Source: Streptomyces rimosus subsp. rimosus (GTDB taxonomy: Bacteria; Actinomycetota; Actinomycetes; Streptomycetales; Streptomycetaceae). From it: a stretch of DNA of 64,000 nt. Position 1 is the stretch's first letter. Each line of letters opens with the position of its first letter. The stretch spans positions 44,406-108,405 of the forward strand of contig NZ_JOCQ01000018.1 of assembly GCF_000720725.1 (NCBI RefSeq). Direction: 5' to 3'. The translations under genes and the position numbers were made by a program. Under the pieces are notes generated by a model that worked only from the letters and a program-made list of their open reading frames with translations, did no database searches and was not told the origin of the DNA. Below, in pieces: positions 17,107 to 25,380 of this stretch.

Positions 17107-18006
17107 ATGACGACCCCCACGACGAGCGCCCCCGCGGCGGTGCTGCTGACCGTCTGGCGGGAAATCCGCCTGAGCTGGCTGTTCATCCGCGTCGATCGCT
17201 GGACCACGGTCTTTCCCGGCAGCTGCTTCGTCGCGGCGGCGGCCGTCCACGCACGGCTGCCCCCGCGCGAGGCCGCGGTCACCGTGGTCCTGGGGGCGGT
17301 GTACTTCTGGCTGTTCATCTACGAGCACACCCTGGCCAACCAGCTCGTCGGCGTGGAGGAGGACCGCCACAACAAACCCTTCCGGCCGCTGGTCACCGGC
17401 GAGGCCACCATCCGGGGCGCCCGGCTGCGCCTGGCCGCCGTACGGATCGCCTTCCCCGCGTACGGCTACTGTCTGGGCGTTCTGAAGTGGGCGCTGATGT
17501 GGCAGATCCTGTCCCTGCTGCAACACGAGTACGGTTGGGGCCGCCACTGGCTGGGCAGGAACCTGTACGCCGGGATCGGCGTCATCGCCCAGCTGGCGGC
17601 CGCGTGGGAGATCGTCACCGTGCTCACGCCGGACGCCTGGCGGTGGATCTGGACACTGACGATCACGGTGACCTTCCTGATGTCCGTCCAGGACCTGCGC
17701 GACATGCACGGAGACCGCCTGGTCCGCCGCTCCACGATGCCCCTGGTCTTCGGCGAGCTGCCCACCCGGACCTTCCTGTGCGCCGGCTTCGCCGTCGGCC
17801 CCGTCTTCATCCACTCCTTCCTGCTGGCGCCCGCCGGTACGCGCTGGTGGCTCGTCGCCACCGATGTCTTCCTGTGCGGTCTGAGCCTGGTGCTGGCCGC
17901 CCGGGTCCGGCTGCTGCGCGGCCCGGAACACGACCAGCGCAGCTACCGCCTGGTCGAGCAGTGGTACACCTTCGCCCTTGCCGCCTCCATCTACACACTC
18001 CGCTGA
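17107..18006 (+). CDS. UbiA family membrane prenyltransferase or terpene cyclase
   Basis: The 299-residue start at ATG 17107 follows GGAG. ATG 17020, overlapping the previous stop, would add 29 Pro/Arg-rich residues. About seven to nine membrane helices surround two Asp-rich loops typical of UbiA: NQLVGVEEDRHNKPFRPL and QDLRDMHGDRLVRRS. The superfamily transfers prenyl groups to aromatic or other acceptors, and some members cyclise prenyl diphosphates. No gene for an aromatic acceptor is nearby. With a prenyl diphosphate synthase upstream and a triterpene-type cyclase downstream it could be either, and I cannot decide between them. Confidence 0.8.
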   Translation: MTTPTTSAPAAVLLTVWREIRLSWLFIRVDRWTTVFPGSCFVAAAAVHARLPPREAAVTVVLGAVYFWLFIYEHTLANQLVGVEEDRHNKPFRPLVTGEATIRGARLRLAAVRIAFPAYGYCLGVLKWALMWQILSLLQHEYGWGRHWLGRNLYAGIGVIAQLAAAWEIVTVLTPDAWRWIWTLTITVTFLMSVQDLRDMHGDRLVRRSTMPLVFGELPTRTFLCAGFAVGPVFIHSFLLAPAGTRWWLVATDVFLCGLSLVLAARVRLLRGPEHDQRSYRLVEQWYTFALAASIYTLR

Positions 18007-18027
18007 ACGAGAACGAAAGGGCCCGAC

Positions 18028-18663
18028 GTGCCGGGAGAGGGGACCGAGCGGCCGCTGCGGCTGCGCATCAGGGGCGTGTGGAAGGCGTACGGCCGCAGAC
18101 AGGTGCTGCGCGGCGCCGACCTCGATGTGCCGCCGGGGGCGCTGGTCGGTGTCGTCGGCGAGAACGGCTCGGGCAAGAGCACGCTGCTGCGCATCGCGGT
18201 GGGTGAGCTGACGCCCGACACGGGCTCGGTGGCGCGCGCCGGGGCGGTCGGATACTGCCCGCAACGCGCCGTACTGAACGACTCGTTCACCGTCCGGCAG
18301 CATCTGCGGCTGTTCCAGGTGGCCTACCGGCTGCCGACCCTGGCGCGGGCCCACGAGCTGATGGACCTGCTGGCGTTCACCGGCTGCGAGCGCCTGCGGC
18401 CCGGCGAACTGAGCGGCGGGACACGGCAGAAGCTGAATCTGCTGCTCGCGCTGATGCACGACCCTCAGCTGCTGGTGCTCGACGAGCCGTACCAGGGCTT
18501 CGACTGGGACACCCACCAGCGTTTCTGGGCGCTGGCCGAGGGCCTGCGCGACGCGGGCCGGTCCATCGTCGTGGTCTCGCACCTGCTGCACGACCTGCAC
18601 CACTTCGACGCGGTCGGCCACCTGCGGGAGGGCCGTCTCGTCGCCGAGGAGCCCGTCCGATGA
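18028..18663 (+). CDS. ABC transporter ATP-binding protein
   Basis: The 211-residue ATPase starts at GTG 18028, 21 bases after the UbiA-type gene. It has Walker A GENGSGKST, a Q-loop (YCPQRAV), signature ELSGGTRQK, Walker B LLVLDEP, and the switch His in VVVSHLL. At this length it is a bare nucleotide-binding domain that pairs with the next gene, whose start overlaps its stop (ATGA). The pair probably forms an exporter for the terpenoid product or moves a lipid precursor. Confidence 0.9.
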   Translation: MPGEGTERPLRLRIRGVWKAYGRRQVLRGADLDVPPGALVGVVGENGSGKSTLLRIAVGELTPDTGSVARAGAVGYCPQRAVLNDSFTVRQHLRLFQVAYRLPTLARAHELMDLLAFTGCERLRPGELSGGTRQKLNLLLALMHDPQLLVLDEPYQGFDWDTHQRFWALAEGLRDAGRSIVVVSHLLHDLHHFDAVGHLREGRLVAEEPVR

Positions 18664-19508
18664 ACCGTCACCGGCCGGCCTTCACCGAGATGCTGCGGTG
18701 CACGCTGCTCGGCCAGCTGCGCAACCGCATGGCCCTGCTGCTGGCGGTCGCCTTCATCCCCGTGTGGATCGCCGTGGCCCGCCTGAGCTCGTCGGAGCGG
18801 GCCGTGCGCTTCGCCCTGGACTCCCTCGGCACCCATGCCGTCGCCCCGGCGGGTCACGTCAGCCAGGTCGCCAACGCGGTCGCCGCCGTCACCCTGGTGA
18901 CCGGGTTCGTGATGTTCATGGAGACGTTCAAGTCCGGGGAGATGGACCGCCGGCTGCTGCTGGCCGGCTACCCGCGCCTGCCGATGCTGCTGGCGAAGGT
19001 CACCGCCGTCGCCCTGGTCGCCGCGCTCCTGGCCCTGTACACCACGGCCGTCCTGTCGGTCTCGGTCTCCGTACGGCAGACGGTGCCCCTGGCCCTCAGC
19101 CTCTTCGGGGCCGGGCTCGCGTACGGCGGCATCGGCCTGCTCCTGGGCTCCCTGGTCCGCGGTGAACTGGAGGGATTCTTCCTCGTCATCATGCTCAGCC
19201 TGGTCGACACCGGCCTGCAGAACCCGGTCCTCAAGGTGGTCGACCTGTCCGGCCTGGAGGTGTTTCCTCTGTACGGCGCGGACCAGCTGGCGCTGGCCGC
19301 GGCGTTCACACCCCGTACGCCCTGGGCATACGGCCTGCTCTCGCTCGGCTGGGCCGCAGCGACCAGCGCCCTGGCCCTGCTGGTTTTCCACGTCCGTACG
19401 CGGTCCCACTGCACAGGCGGGGCCGCGGCCACCGGGATCCCTTCACCGGTGACCGCGGCCGGACCGTCGGAGACGGTCGTACGGACCTCCGCCCGGCGGT
19501 CGCGTTAG
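18660..19508 (+). CDS. ABC-2 type transporter permease
   Basis: This 282-residue protein has about six hydrophobic helices, including LLLAVAFIPVWIAVARL, VTLVTGFVMFMETF, ALVAALLALYTTAVLSVSVS and LLSLGWAAATSALALLVFHV. The C-terminal tail is polar. It is coupled to the ATPase gene by ATGA and ends within the stop region of the convergent cyclase gene, sharing 4 bases. ABC-2 permeases commonly export lipids, polyketides and terpenoids. No accessory binding protein is present. Confidence 0.8.
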   Translation: MNRHRPAFTEMLRCTLLGQLRNRMALLLAVAFIPVWIAVARLSSSERAVRFALDSLGTHAVAPAGHVSQVANAVAAVTLVTGFVMFMETFKSGEMDRRLLLAGYPRLPMLLAKVTAVALVAALLALYTTAVLSVSVSVRQTVPLALSLFGAGLAYGGIGLLLGSLVRGELEGFFLVIMLSLVDTGLQNPVLKVVDLSGLEVFPLYGADQLALAAAFTPRTPWAYGLLSLGWAAATSALALLVFHVRTRSHCTGGAAATGIPSPVTAAGPSETVVRTSARRSR

Positions 19509-21451
19509 CGGGCCGGCACCGCGGCCGGGTGACTGCACTGCCGGACGTAACGGCCCAGAGCCGTGAGGGGGAAGACATGCCGGTAGTTCTCGTAGTTCAT
19601 GGCCACCGTCGGGGGGACGATGGCGCCGGTGGCCGCCGTTTCCCGCCACGAACCGGCGTCCGTCTGCCGTTCGGTCAGCCAGTGCACCCCGGACCGGACC
19701 GGGGCGCTGTCGAGTTCACCCGCGGCGAGCAGGGCGATCAGTGCCCAGGCGGTCTGCGAAGGGGTGGACGGGCCACGGCCCGCGTACACCGCCGGGTCGG
19801 TGTACGAGCGCCAGTCCTCGCCCCAGCCGCCGTCCGCGTTCTGCACGGATTCCAGCCAGGTGACGGCACGCCGGACGGCGGAGTGGTCACCGGGGATTCC
19901 GGCGGCGGTGAGGGCCGGGAGGACACAGCCGGTGCCGTAGAGGTAGTTGACCCCCCAGCGGCCGTACCACGCGCCGCTGTCCTCCTGGTGGTCGAGCAGC
20001 CAGCGGACGCCGCGCCGGGTGCGGGGGTCGTCCCGCAGCCCGACGGCGACCAGCATTTCCACCACGTGGGCGGTGACGTCGGCAGTGGGCGCGTCCACAC
20101 AGTGGTCACCGATGTCCAGGAAGGGGAGCTTGCCGGGAAGGGCGCTGGTGACGTCGGCTTCGAAGCCCGCCCATCCACCGTCCTTGCACTGCAGACCGAG
20201 GCTCCAGCGCACCGCTCGGTCCACCGCTTCGCCGGCGCGTACGGGTTCGGGATGGGCGACGCGGCGCAGCGCGAGGACCGCCAGCGCCGTGTCGTCGTTG
20301 TCGGGCCAGGTCTGGTTGTGGAACACGAAGGGCCACCCGCCGGGGGCCAGTCCGGGCCGCCGGACGGCCCAGTCACCCGGCCGGTCCGTCTGCCGGCCGA
20401 GCAGCCAGTCGGCGGCCTTGACCAGCGCGGGGTGGTCCTCGGACACGCCGGCGTCGGCGAGCGCGGCGGTGGCCAGGCAGGTGTCCCATACCGGGCTCTG
20501 GACGGTCTCCATCTTCCGCACGCCGTCCTCGGGCCGGGCCGCGCTGCCCTCCACGAAGGCCATGGCGGTCCGGAGCACCGGGTGGTCCAGCGGGTAGCCG
20601 TGCAGGTGCAGGGCGACCACGGCGAAGGCGGTCACCGGGGTGACCCCGCCCCAACTGCCGTCCGCCTCCTGGCGTTCGATGAGCCAGCGGGTACAGGCGC
20701 TCGTCGCGGCCCGTCGCACCGCGCGGGGAGTGCCCTTGAGGCAGATCCTCATGACGCCGTTCAGGCGCCGGAAGACACCGTCCCAGCCGCCGGCCGGCGC
20801 CGGCCGGCGCACAGGCGCGCCGGACGGGGCGAAGAGCTCGTCGATGCCGAAGGGCAACGGCCGCACGGGCCGGTGCGCGCTGATGACGCTGAGCGCCACG
20901 ATGACCTGGCGGCCCCAGGAATTGAAGGCGTAGATGTTCAGGGGGGCCCAGGTGGGCAGGGCGATGATCTCGGGCGGCATCTCGGGGAGGTCGTCCCAGC
21001 TCCACCGGCCGAGCATGGCGAGCCACAGGAGAGGGGTCAGCGGGGCGGCCGCGACGCCGCCCTGTTCGCGCACCCAGGCCGCGCACCGGAGCATGTGGTC
21101 CTCGTCCGGGCGGTCCCCGGCCAGCCGGAGCGCCACGTACGCCTGAAGGGTGATCCCCAGGTCGCCCGGCCCGTCGGGGGCGATGGGCCAGGTGCCGTCC
21201 GCGCTCTGCCGGGAGCGGATCCACCGGCCGGTCGCCGCGGCGACGCCCTCGTCCAGCAGGCCCAGGAAGTGCCGCAGGAAGAGGTCCTGGGCGTCGTAGC
21301 TCATGTTGCACTGGGCGAACCCCATCCACCAGCCCTCGGGGTGCTGCCGCGCCAGCAGATGCTCCGTGGCCCGCAGCACCGCCCGCTGAGCCGCCTCCTC
21401 CGGCGAGGGTGCCCCTTTCTCGCGTGCCGCGTCGTCGGCCGTCGTCGTCAT
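19505..21451 (-). CDS. shc: squalene-hopene-cyclase-type (class II) terpene cyclase
   Basis: The 648-residue protein, a normal length for the family, starts at ATG 21451 behind GGGAG. The protonating DxDD motif is DNDD at residues 384-387, followed by TA as in squalene-hopene cyclases. Several QW repeats are visible (QSADGTW, QEADGSWGG, QCKDGGWAGFE, QEDSGAWYGRW, QNADGGWGEDW, QTDAGSW), as is GPSTPSQTAWALIAL near the C-terminus. The usual hopanoid partners (HpnC/D/E squalene synthesis, HpnG/H, IspH) are missing from the window. It faces the polyprenyl synthase-UbiA-ABC operon instead, so its substrate could be squalene made elsewhere or a locus-specific polyprenyl compound. Confidence 0.88.
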   Translation of the reverse strand: MTTTADDAAREKGAPSPEEAAQRAVLRATEHLLARQHPEGWWMGFAQCNMSYDAQDLFLRHFLGLLDEGVAAATGRWIRSRQSADGTWPIAPDGPGDLGITLQAYVALRLAGDRPDEDHMLRCAAWVREQGGVAAAPLTPLLWLAMLGRWSWDDLPEMPPEIIALPTWAPLNIYAFNSWGRQVIVALSVISAHRPVRPLPFGIDELFAPSGAPVRRPAPAGGWDGVFRRLNGVMRICLKGTPRAVRRAATSACTRWLIERQEADGSWGGVTPVTAFAVVALHLHGYPLDHPVLRTAMAFVEGSAARPEDGVRKMETVQSPVWDTCLATAALADAGVSEDHPALVKAADWLLGRQTDRPGDWAVRRPGLAPGGWPFVFHNQTWPDNDDTALAVLALRRVAHPEPVRAGEAVDRAVRWSLGLQCKDGGWAGFEADVTSALPGKLPFLDIGDHCVDAPTADVTAHVVEMLVAVGLRDDPRTRRGVRWLLDHQEDSGAWYGRWGVNYLYGTGCVLPALTAAGIPGDHSAVRRAVTWLESVQNADGGWGEDWRSYTDPAVYAGRGPSTPSQTAWALIALLAAGELDSAPVRSGVHWLTERQTDAGSWRETAATGAIVPPTVAMNYENYRHVFPLTALGRYVRQCSHPAAVPAR

Positions 21452-21618
21452 GGCACTCCCGCACTTCGCTGGTGATCCGGATTCGTCCGCGCCGCACCGG
21501 CCATAGCCGACCGGCCCGCATGCCGCAGAACTATCCGCAAGCGGTGAAAAGACACGTCGGGCGTGCGGGTTTCACCTGCCTGCCGCACAGCGGGGGCCCG
21601 GGCGACCCACGCTCCCCG

Positions 21619-21987
21619 TCACACCCAGTTGCGCACCACGCCCCACAGGAGCAGCACGGCCGCGGCCGTCACGCCCGCCCACACCGAGGTCAGGACCGGC
21701 GGCCGGCCCCGGACCGCGCGCAGCCAGGAGAGCAGGAACAGCGGCAGGGCCGCCACGAAGAGGGCGTTGTGGGCCAAGGCCACGAGCACGTCGCCCTCGG
21801 TGAGGGCGCGAAGAGCCCGCAGCGTGCCGCAGCCGGGGCAGGACAGGCCGGTCAGGGCGCGGAACGGGCAGCTGGGGTAGTGACCGGGCGCTTCGGGGTC
21901 GCGGAGGGCCACCAGCGCGGTCAGGGCGGCGAACAGCACGGCGCCGGACCAGGCCGCGCCCGTCCGGCGCCGGGCGGGGTGCGGCAC
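21619..21987 (-). CDS. DUF2752 family membrane protein
   Basis: The start is GTG 21987, two bases after the upstream stop. The 122-residue protein has three hydrophobic segments and the family signature SCPFRALTGLSCPGCGTLRALRALTEGD, whose three Cys lie in the first loop. DUF2752 proteins are small inner-membrane proteins of unknown function, often beside CD225/TM2-type proteins as here. It ends an apparent minus-strand series that begins at 26139. Confidence 0.8.
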   Translation of the reverse strand: MPHPARRRTGAAWSGAVLFAALTALVALRDPEAPGHYPSCPFRALTGLSCPGCGTLRALRALTEGDVLVALAHNALFVAALPLFLLSWLRAVRGRPPVLTSVWAGVTAAAVLLLWGVVRNWV

Positions 21988-21989
21988 GG

Positions 21990-22388
21990 TCAGTAGCCGC
22001 CTCCCCCCGCCGCGCTGGAGATGATGACGATCAGCATGACGAACAGGCCGACCCCCAGGCTGATGAACGTCCACAGCTTCGCCTTCCCGGCCGCCTGCTC
22101 GGCGCCGGCGTAGTCGCCCGAGTTGAACTTCGCGTTGGCCTGGGTGGCGAAGACGATGGCCGCGATGCCGGTGGGCAGGAAGCACAGCAGGGTCACCAGG
22201 ATGGCCGGGATGAGGTAGTTCTGCGGCGGCCGGGCGTACTGCTGGTACCCGGGCTGCTGGTAGCCGGGGCCGTACTGCGGCTGATACTGCGGTGGCGGTG
22301 GCGGCCCGGTGGGCGGCGGCTGGGACTGGCCGTTGTACGGGGTGTTGCCGCCCCAGTCCTCGCCGGGCGGGCCTTGCGGATAGGCCAT
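21990..22388 (-). CDS. CD225/dispanin family membrane protein
   Basis: The 132-residue protein starts at ATG 22388 behind GAAGGAGG. Residues 1-55 are a Pro/Gln/Tyr/Gly-rich cytoplasmic tail (PPPPPQYQPQYGPGYQQPGY). CD225 follows with two helices: NYLIPAILVTLLCFLPTGIA, the conserved loop FATQANAKFNSGDYAGAEQA, then KLWTFISLGVGLFVMLIVII. Eukaryotic relatives (IFITM) alter membrane fusion; bacterial members are uncharacterised. It lies 75 bases downstream of the CHAT operon's last gene and two bases before the DUF2752 gene. Confidence 0.85.
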   Translation of the reverse strand: MAYPQGPPGEDWGGNTPYNGQSQPPPTGPPPPPQYQPQYGPGYQQPGYQQYARPPQNYLIPAILVTLLCFLPTGIAAIVFATQANAKFNSGDYAGAEQAAGKAKLWTFISLGVGLFVMLIVIISSAAGGGGY

Positions 22389-22462
22389 GACGGCCTCCTT
22401 CTCCAGTCGGTTCGTCGGCCGTACGGGGTGCCGGTCGCCCCGGTCGTACGACGGACGGGGGA

Positions 22463-22927
22463 TCATCCGGCGGGTCCGGCGGTCTCGGTGCGTTCCTCGA
22501 AGCGGATCCAGGTCTGCCGCTCGTGCTGCCAGGCCCACCGGCCCGGCGCGGTGCCCGGGTCGAGCGCCAGGGCCTGCCGGTAGGCGGCGTCCGGCAGGCC
22601 GTGGGTGAAGACGAACTGGGCGCGGGTGCGCACGCATTCGAAGACCACGCCGTCGGGGGCGTCCACGGCGGGCTTGTGGCCGATCAGACGGCGGACGAAG
22701 CCGCGCAGCCCGGTGTACGCGTCCTCCCCGACGCGTGCGAACACGGCCCGCAGGAAGGGCTGGAGCGTATGCCCGGCCAGCAGCACCAGCGCATAGGTCT
22801 CCGGGCCCCGGCGCATCGGCGCGCGCCGGTAGGTGGCCTGGACGCCGGCCTCGCGCAGCAGGTCGTCGGTGGCGTGCACCGCGTCGAGCGGGTACGCCGC
22901 GGGCCAGAAGATCTCGATGTCGGTCAT
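22463..22927 (-). CDS. unknown protein coupled to the CHAT-WD40 gene
   Basis: The 154-residue protein overlaps the CHAT gene by ATGA, so the two are translationally coupled. It is mixed alpha/beta with no signal peptide or membrane segment. It starts TDIEIFWPAAYPLDAVHATD, has a central ALVLLAGHTLQPFLRAVFAR and ends with a strand-rich WAWQHERQTWIRFEER. I recognise no family. Tight coupling suggests it is a partner, adaptor or target of the CHAT protein. The length would suit an effector-associated adaptor domain, but that is speculation. Confidence 0.65.
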   Translation of the reverse strand: MTDIEIFWPAAYPLDAVHATDDLLREAGVQATYRRAPMRRGPETYALVLLAGHTLQPFLRAVFARVGEDAYTGLRGFVRRLIGHKPAVDAPDGVVFECVRTRAQFVFTHGLPDAAYRQALALDPGTAPGRWAWQHERQTWIRFEERTETAGPAG

Positions 22928-25359
22928 GGTGCCTCTTCGGAGTGGTCCGGCCCGGTGGGGGCGGCGGTGCCCGGGTGGATCCGTACGACGCCGTCGTCGG
23001 TCGCGGTGAGCACCGCGCCGTCCCGGCCGGTGCAGGCGACGCCCACCGGGCGACCGTTCAGTTCGGCGCGGTGCTGCGGCGTGCCGTCGTGGTTCCAGCG
23101 GACGAGGACGCCGTCGTCGCTCGCCGCGGCGAGCGCGGCGCCGTCCGGCGCGAACGCCAGCTCCCGTACGGCGCCGCCCTGGTGGACGCGGTGCAGCAGC
23201 CGCCCGCTCCAGGTCCAGGCGCGGACCCGGCCGTCGGGGCTGCCGGTGGCGAGCCGGTCGGCGCTGACGGCGAGGGCGCAGACCGGCTGCGGGTGGGGCC
23301 AGTGCACGGTGGTGCGCCCGTGCACGTCGAGCCGGCGTACCGCGCCGTCGGCGGTGCCGGCCAGCAGGTGCCGGTCACCGGGCGCGAAGGCCAGGCAGGG
23401 CGCCAGCGGCGCCGGGGCGGCCGGCAGACTGCGGACGACGCGGCCGTCCGTGTCGTGCACCGCGATGCGGTCGCCGCCCGCCGCGGCGAGCCAGCGGCCG
23501 TCGCCGCTGAAGGCCAGTGCGGTGATCTGCCCGGCGCGTCCCGGCAGGGTCCGTACGGGCACCTCCGTCTCCAGGTCCCAGACGACGGTGGTGCCGCTCT
23601 CGTGGAGGGTGGCGATGTTGCGTGGCCACGGGCTCCAGGCCAGGAGCAGGACCGGGCCGTGCTGCCGGACGGCGCACTCCGCGAGCAGTTCCGGCGGGTC
23701 CAGCCGGAAGACCCGCAGCGAGCCGTCCAGGCAGGCGGCGGCGAGCAGGTCGCGCGGGCCGAGGGCGACCTGGGAGCACGGGCCGAGGCCGGGAAGCAGG
23801 CCGGGCGTACGGGGGCGGTCGGCGGAGCGCGACGTGAACACCGGTGGTGTGTACGGGGGAGGCGCGGCGGGGGTGGCGGACGAGGCTGCGGTTGCGGGTG
23901 ATGTGGTGGGCTGCGGCGGAACGCTGCGGGCGTCCTGGGCGGCGGACGCGCCTGGTGCGGGGCCGGGCTGCGGGGTGGCCGGCCGGGTGCGGATGTAGCG
24001 TGCGAACTTCTCCCGTACACCGGCCGTCCAGGGCTGTTCAGGGGCCTGCTGGGGCTGGTGCGGCGGGTACGCGGGCGGGGGCTGCGCGGCCGGTCCGGGC
24101 GGAGCGCCGCCGGGCCCGGGGGCCCGTTGGGGTACGGTCCGTTCGGACGCGAGGCTCCCCACGTCGTCGCCGGTTGCGGCGGGCGGCGGTACGGCCTGCT
24201 CCCCCGCGCCGGGCGGCGGCCCGGCCGTCCCCCGGCCCGGCTGCTCCGGCTGCTCCGGCTGCTCCGGCACGACGAACAGCTGTGTCTCGTCCGACCGCAG
24301 GAACAGCACCGGCGTCGCCCACTCCAGGCTGCCGGGCAGCGTCATCTTCACGCTCTCGCGCGCCAGCGTCATCGCCCGGTCGACCGGCAGCCCGCGGGCC
24401 ATGCCGGTGTAGAAGGACGACGCGAAGGCGAGCGCGGCCGGGTCGGTGATCTCGTACTGCATCGCGACCACCGCCGGCACCCCCTCCCGCATGATCTTCG
24501 CGGCGGTGCTGCTGAAGACGCCCTCGGCGCCGCTGGTCGCCGACTCGCAGGCGTTCAGCACGACCAGCCGCAGTTGCGGGCTGTCGTGCATCAGGCGGCC
24601 CAGGTCCGTGCCGGAGACGTGCATCGCGGTGCCGTCCTCGGCGGACAGTTCCAGGTAGCCGGACTCGGTCTCGGTGTCGAAGCCGCCGTGGCCGACGAAG
24701 TGCAGCACGTGCGGGGCGCGGGAGCGAACCGCCTCGGCCAGTTCCCGCCAGCTGTCGCCGTGCAGCCAGTCCACGGCCACATCGGTGCTCAGCCGCTGGA
24801 GCGCCTGGGTGATCTCGTCGCGTTCGCGCTCGCTCTGGAGCGCGGGCAGGTCGGTGGGCCGGGAGATCACGCCGAGGACGCGCAGCGGCGGCGTCACGCA
24901 CACCGGCGCGGGGGCGCCCATCAGCTGCGGGGAGCGGACGACCGGCACCCGCAGACCGAGGTAGCTGTCGCGCGCGTACGGGTCGATCGCGAACTCCCAG
25001 GGGATGCCGGAGACCTGCGGGCCGTCCAGGCCCAGCACGACGCGCAGCGGCTCGTCCTGCCGTCTGGCGTGTTCCCGGCAGCGGTCGAAGAGCAGCCGGA
25101 TGTCACCGGTCAGCACGGTGTCGGAGAGCCGTTCGCCGAAGTCCCGGACGCTCTTCTCGACCAGGGAGGCGCGGCGGGTGATGACCGGGCTGGCGGACCG
25201 GATCAGGGCCATCCGTACCTCGGAGAGCATCAGCCGCAGCTCGTCGGGCCCGTACGGCGGGCGCACCTTGGCGCTGGCCCGGCCGAGCGGCGACGTGCAC
25301 ATGATCACCCACTCGTCCCGGACCTCGAAGACGTCCAGGCGGAACGGCAGTCCCCCCAT
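22924..25359 (-). CDS. CHAT-domain protease fused to WD40 repeats
   Basis: ATG 25359 follows GGGAGGT; an in-frame GTG at 25374 is less likely. The 811-residue protein has three parts. Residues about 1-375 are a caspase-like CHAT domain with the catalytic pair His224 (HFVGHGGF) and Cys271 (VLNACES) intact. Residues about 380-530 are a Pro/Gln/Ala-rich linker. Residues about 535-811 are a WD40-type beta-propeller with repeats such as LAWSPWPRNIATLHESG, ALAFSGDGRWLAAAGGDR and ELAFAPDGAALAAASDDG. CHAT proteases cut partner proteins in regulated-death or immune pathways, and WD40 domains typically sense or scaffold. It is the middle gene of a three-gene operon (26139 to 22463). Confidence 0.85.
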   Translation of the reverse strand: MGGLPFRLDVFEVRDEWVIMCTSPLGRASAKVRPPYGPDELRLMLSEVRMALIRSASPVITRRASLVEKSVRDFGERLSDTVLTGDIRLLFDRCREHARRQDEPLRVVLGLDGPQVSGIPWEFAIDPYARDSYLGLRVPVVRSPQLMGAPAPVCVTPPLRVLGVISRPTDLPALQSERERDEITQALQRLSTDVAVDWLHGDSWRELAEAVRSRAPHVLHFVGHGGFDTETESGYLELSAEDGTAMHVSGTDLGRLMHDSPQLRLVVLNACESATSGAEGVFSSTAAKIMREGVPAVVAMQYEITDPAALAFASSFYTGMARGLPVDRAMTLARESVKMTLPGSLEWATPVLFLRSDETQLFVVPEQPEQPEQPGRGTAGPPPGAGEQAVPPPAATGDDVGSLASERTVPQRAPGPGGAPPGPAAQPPPAYPPHQPQQAPEQPWTAGVREKFARYIRTRPATPQPGPAPGASAAQDARSVPPQPTTSPATAASSATPAAPPPYTPPVFTSRSADRPRTPGLLPGLGPCSQVALGPRDLLAAACLDGSLRVFRLDPPELLAECAVRQHGPVLLLAWSPWPRNIATLHESGTTVVWDLETEVPVRTLPGRAGQITALAFSGDGRWLAAAGGDRIAVHDTDGRVVRSLPAAPAPLAPCLAFAPGDRHLLAGTADGAVRRLDVHGRTTVHWPHPQPVCALAVSADRLATGSPDGRVRAWTWSGRLLHRVHQGGAVRELAFAPDGAALAAASDDGVLVRWNHDGTPQHRAELNGRPVGVACTGRDGAVLTATDDGVVRIHPGTAAPTGPDHSEEAP

Positions 25360-25380
25360 ACCGCTACCTCCCACGTGCGG

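Noticed and set aside
19529..21475. A 648-codon plus-strand frame opposite the cyclase
   Set aside because: It mirrors the cyclase gene, has no motifs, and the minus strand shows the DxDD and QW repeats.
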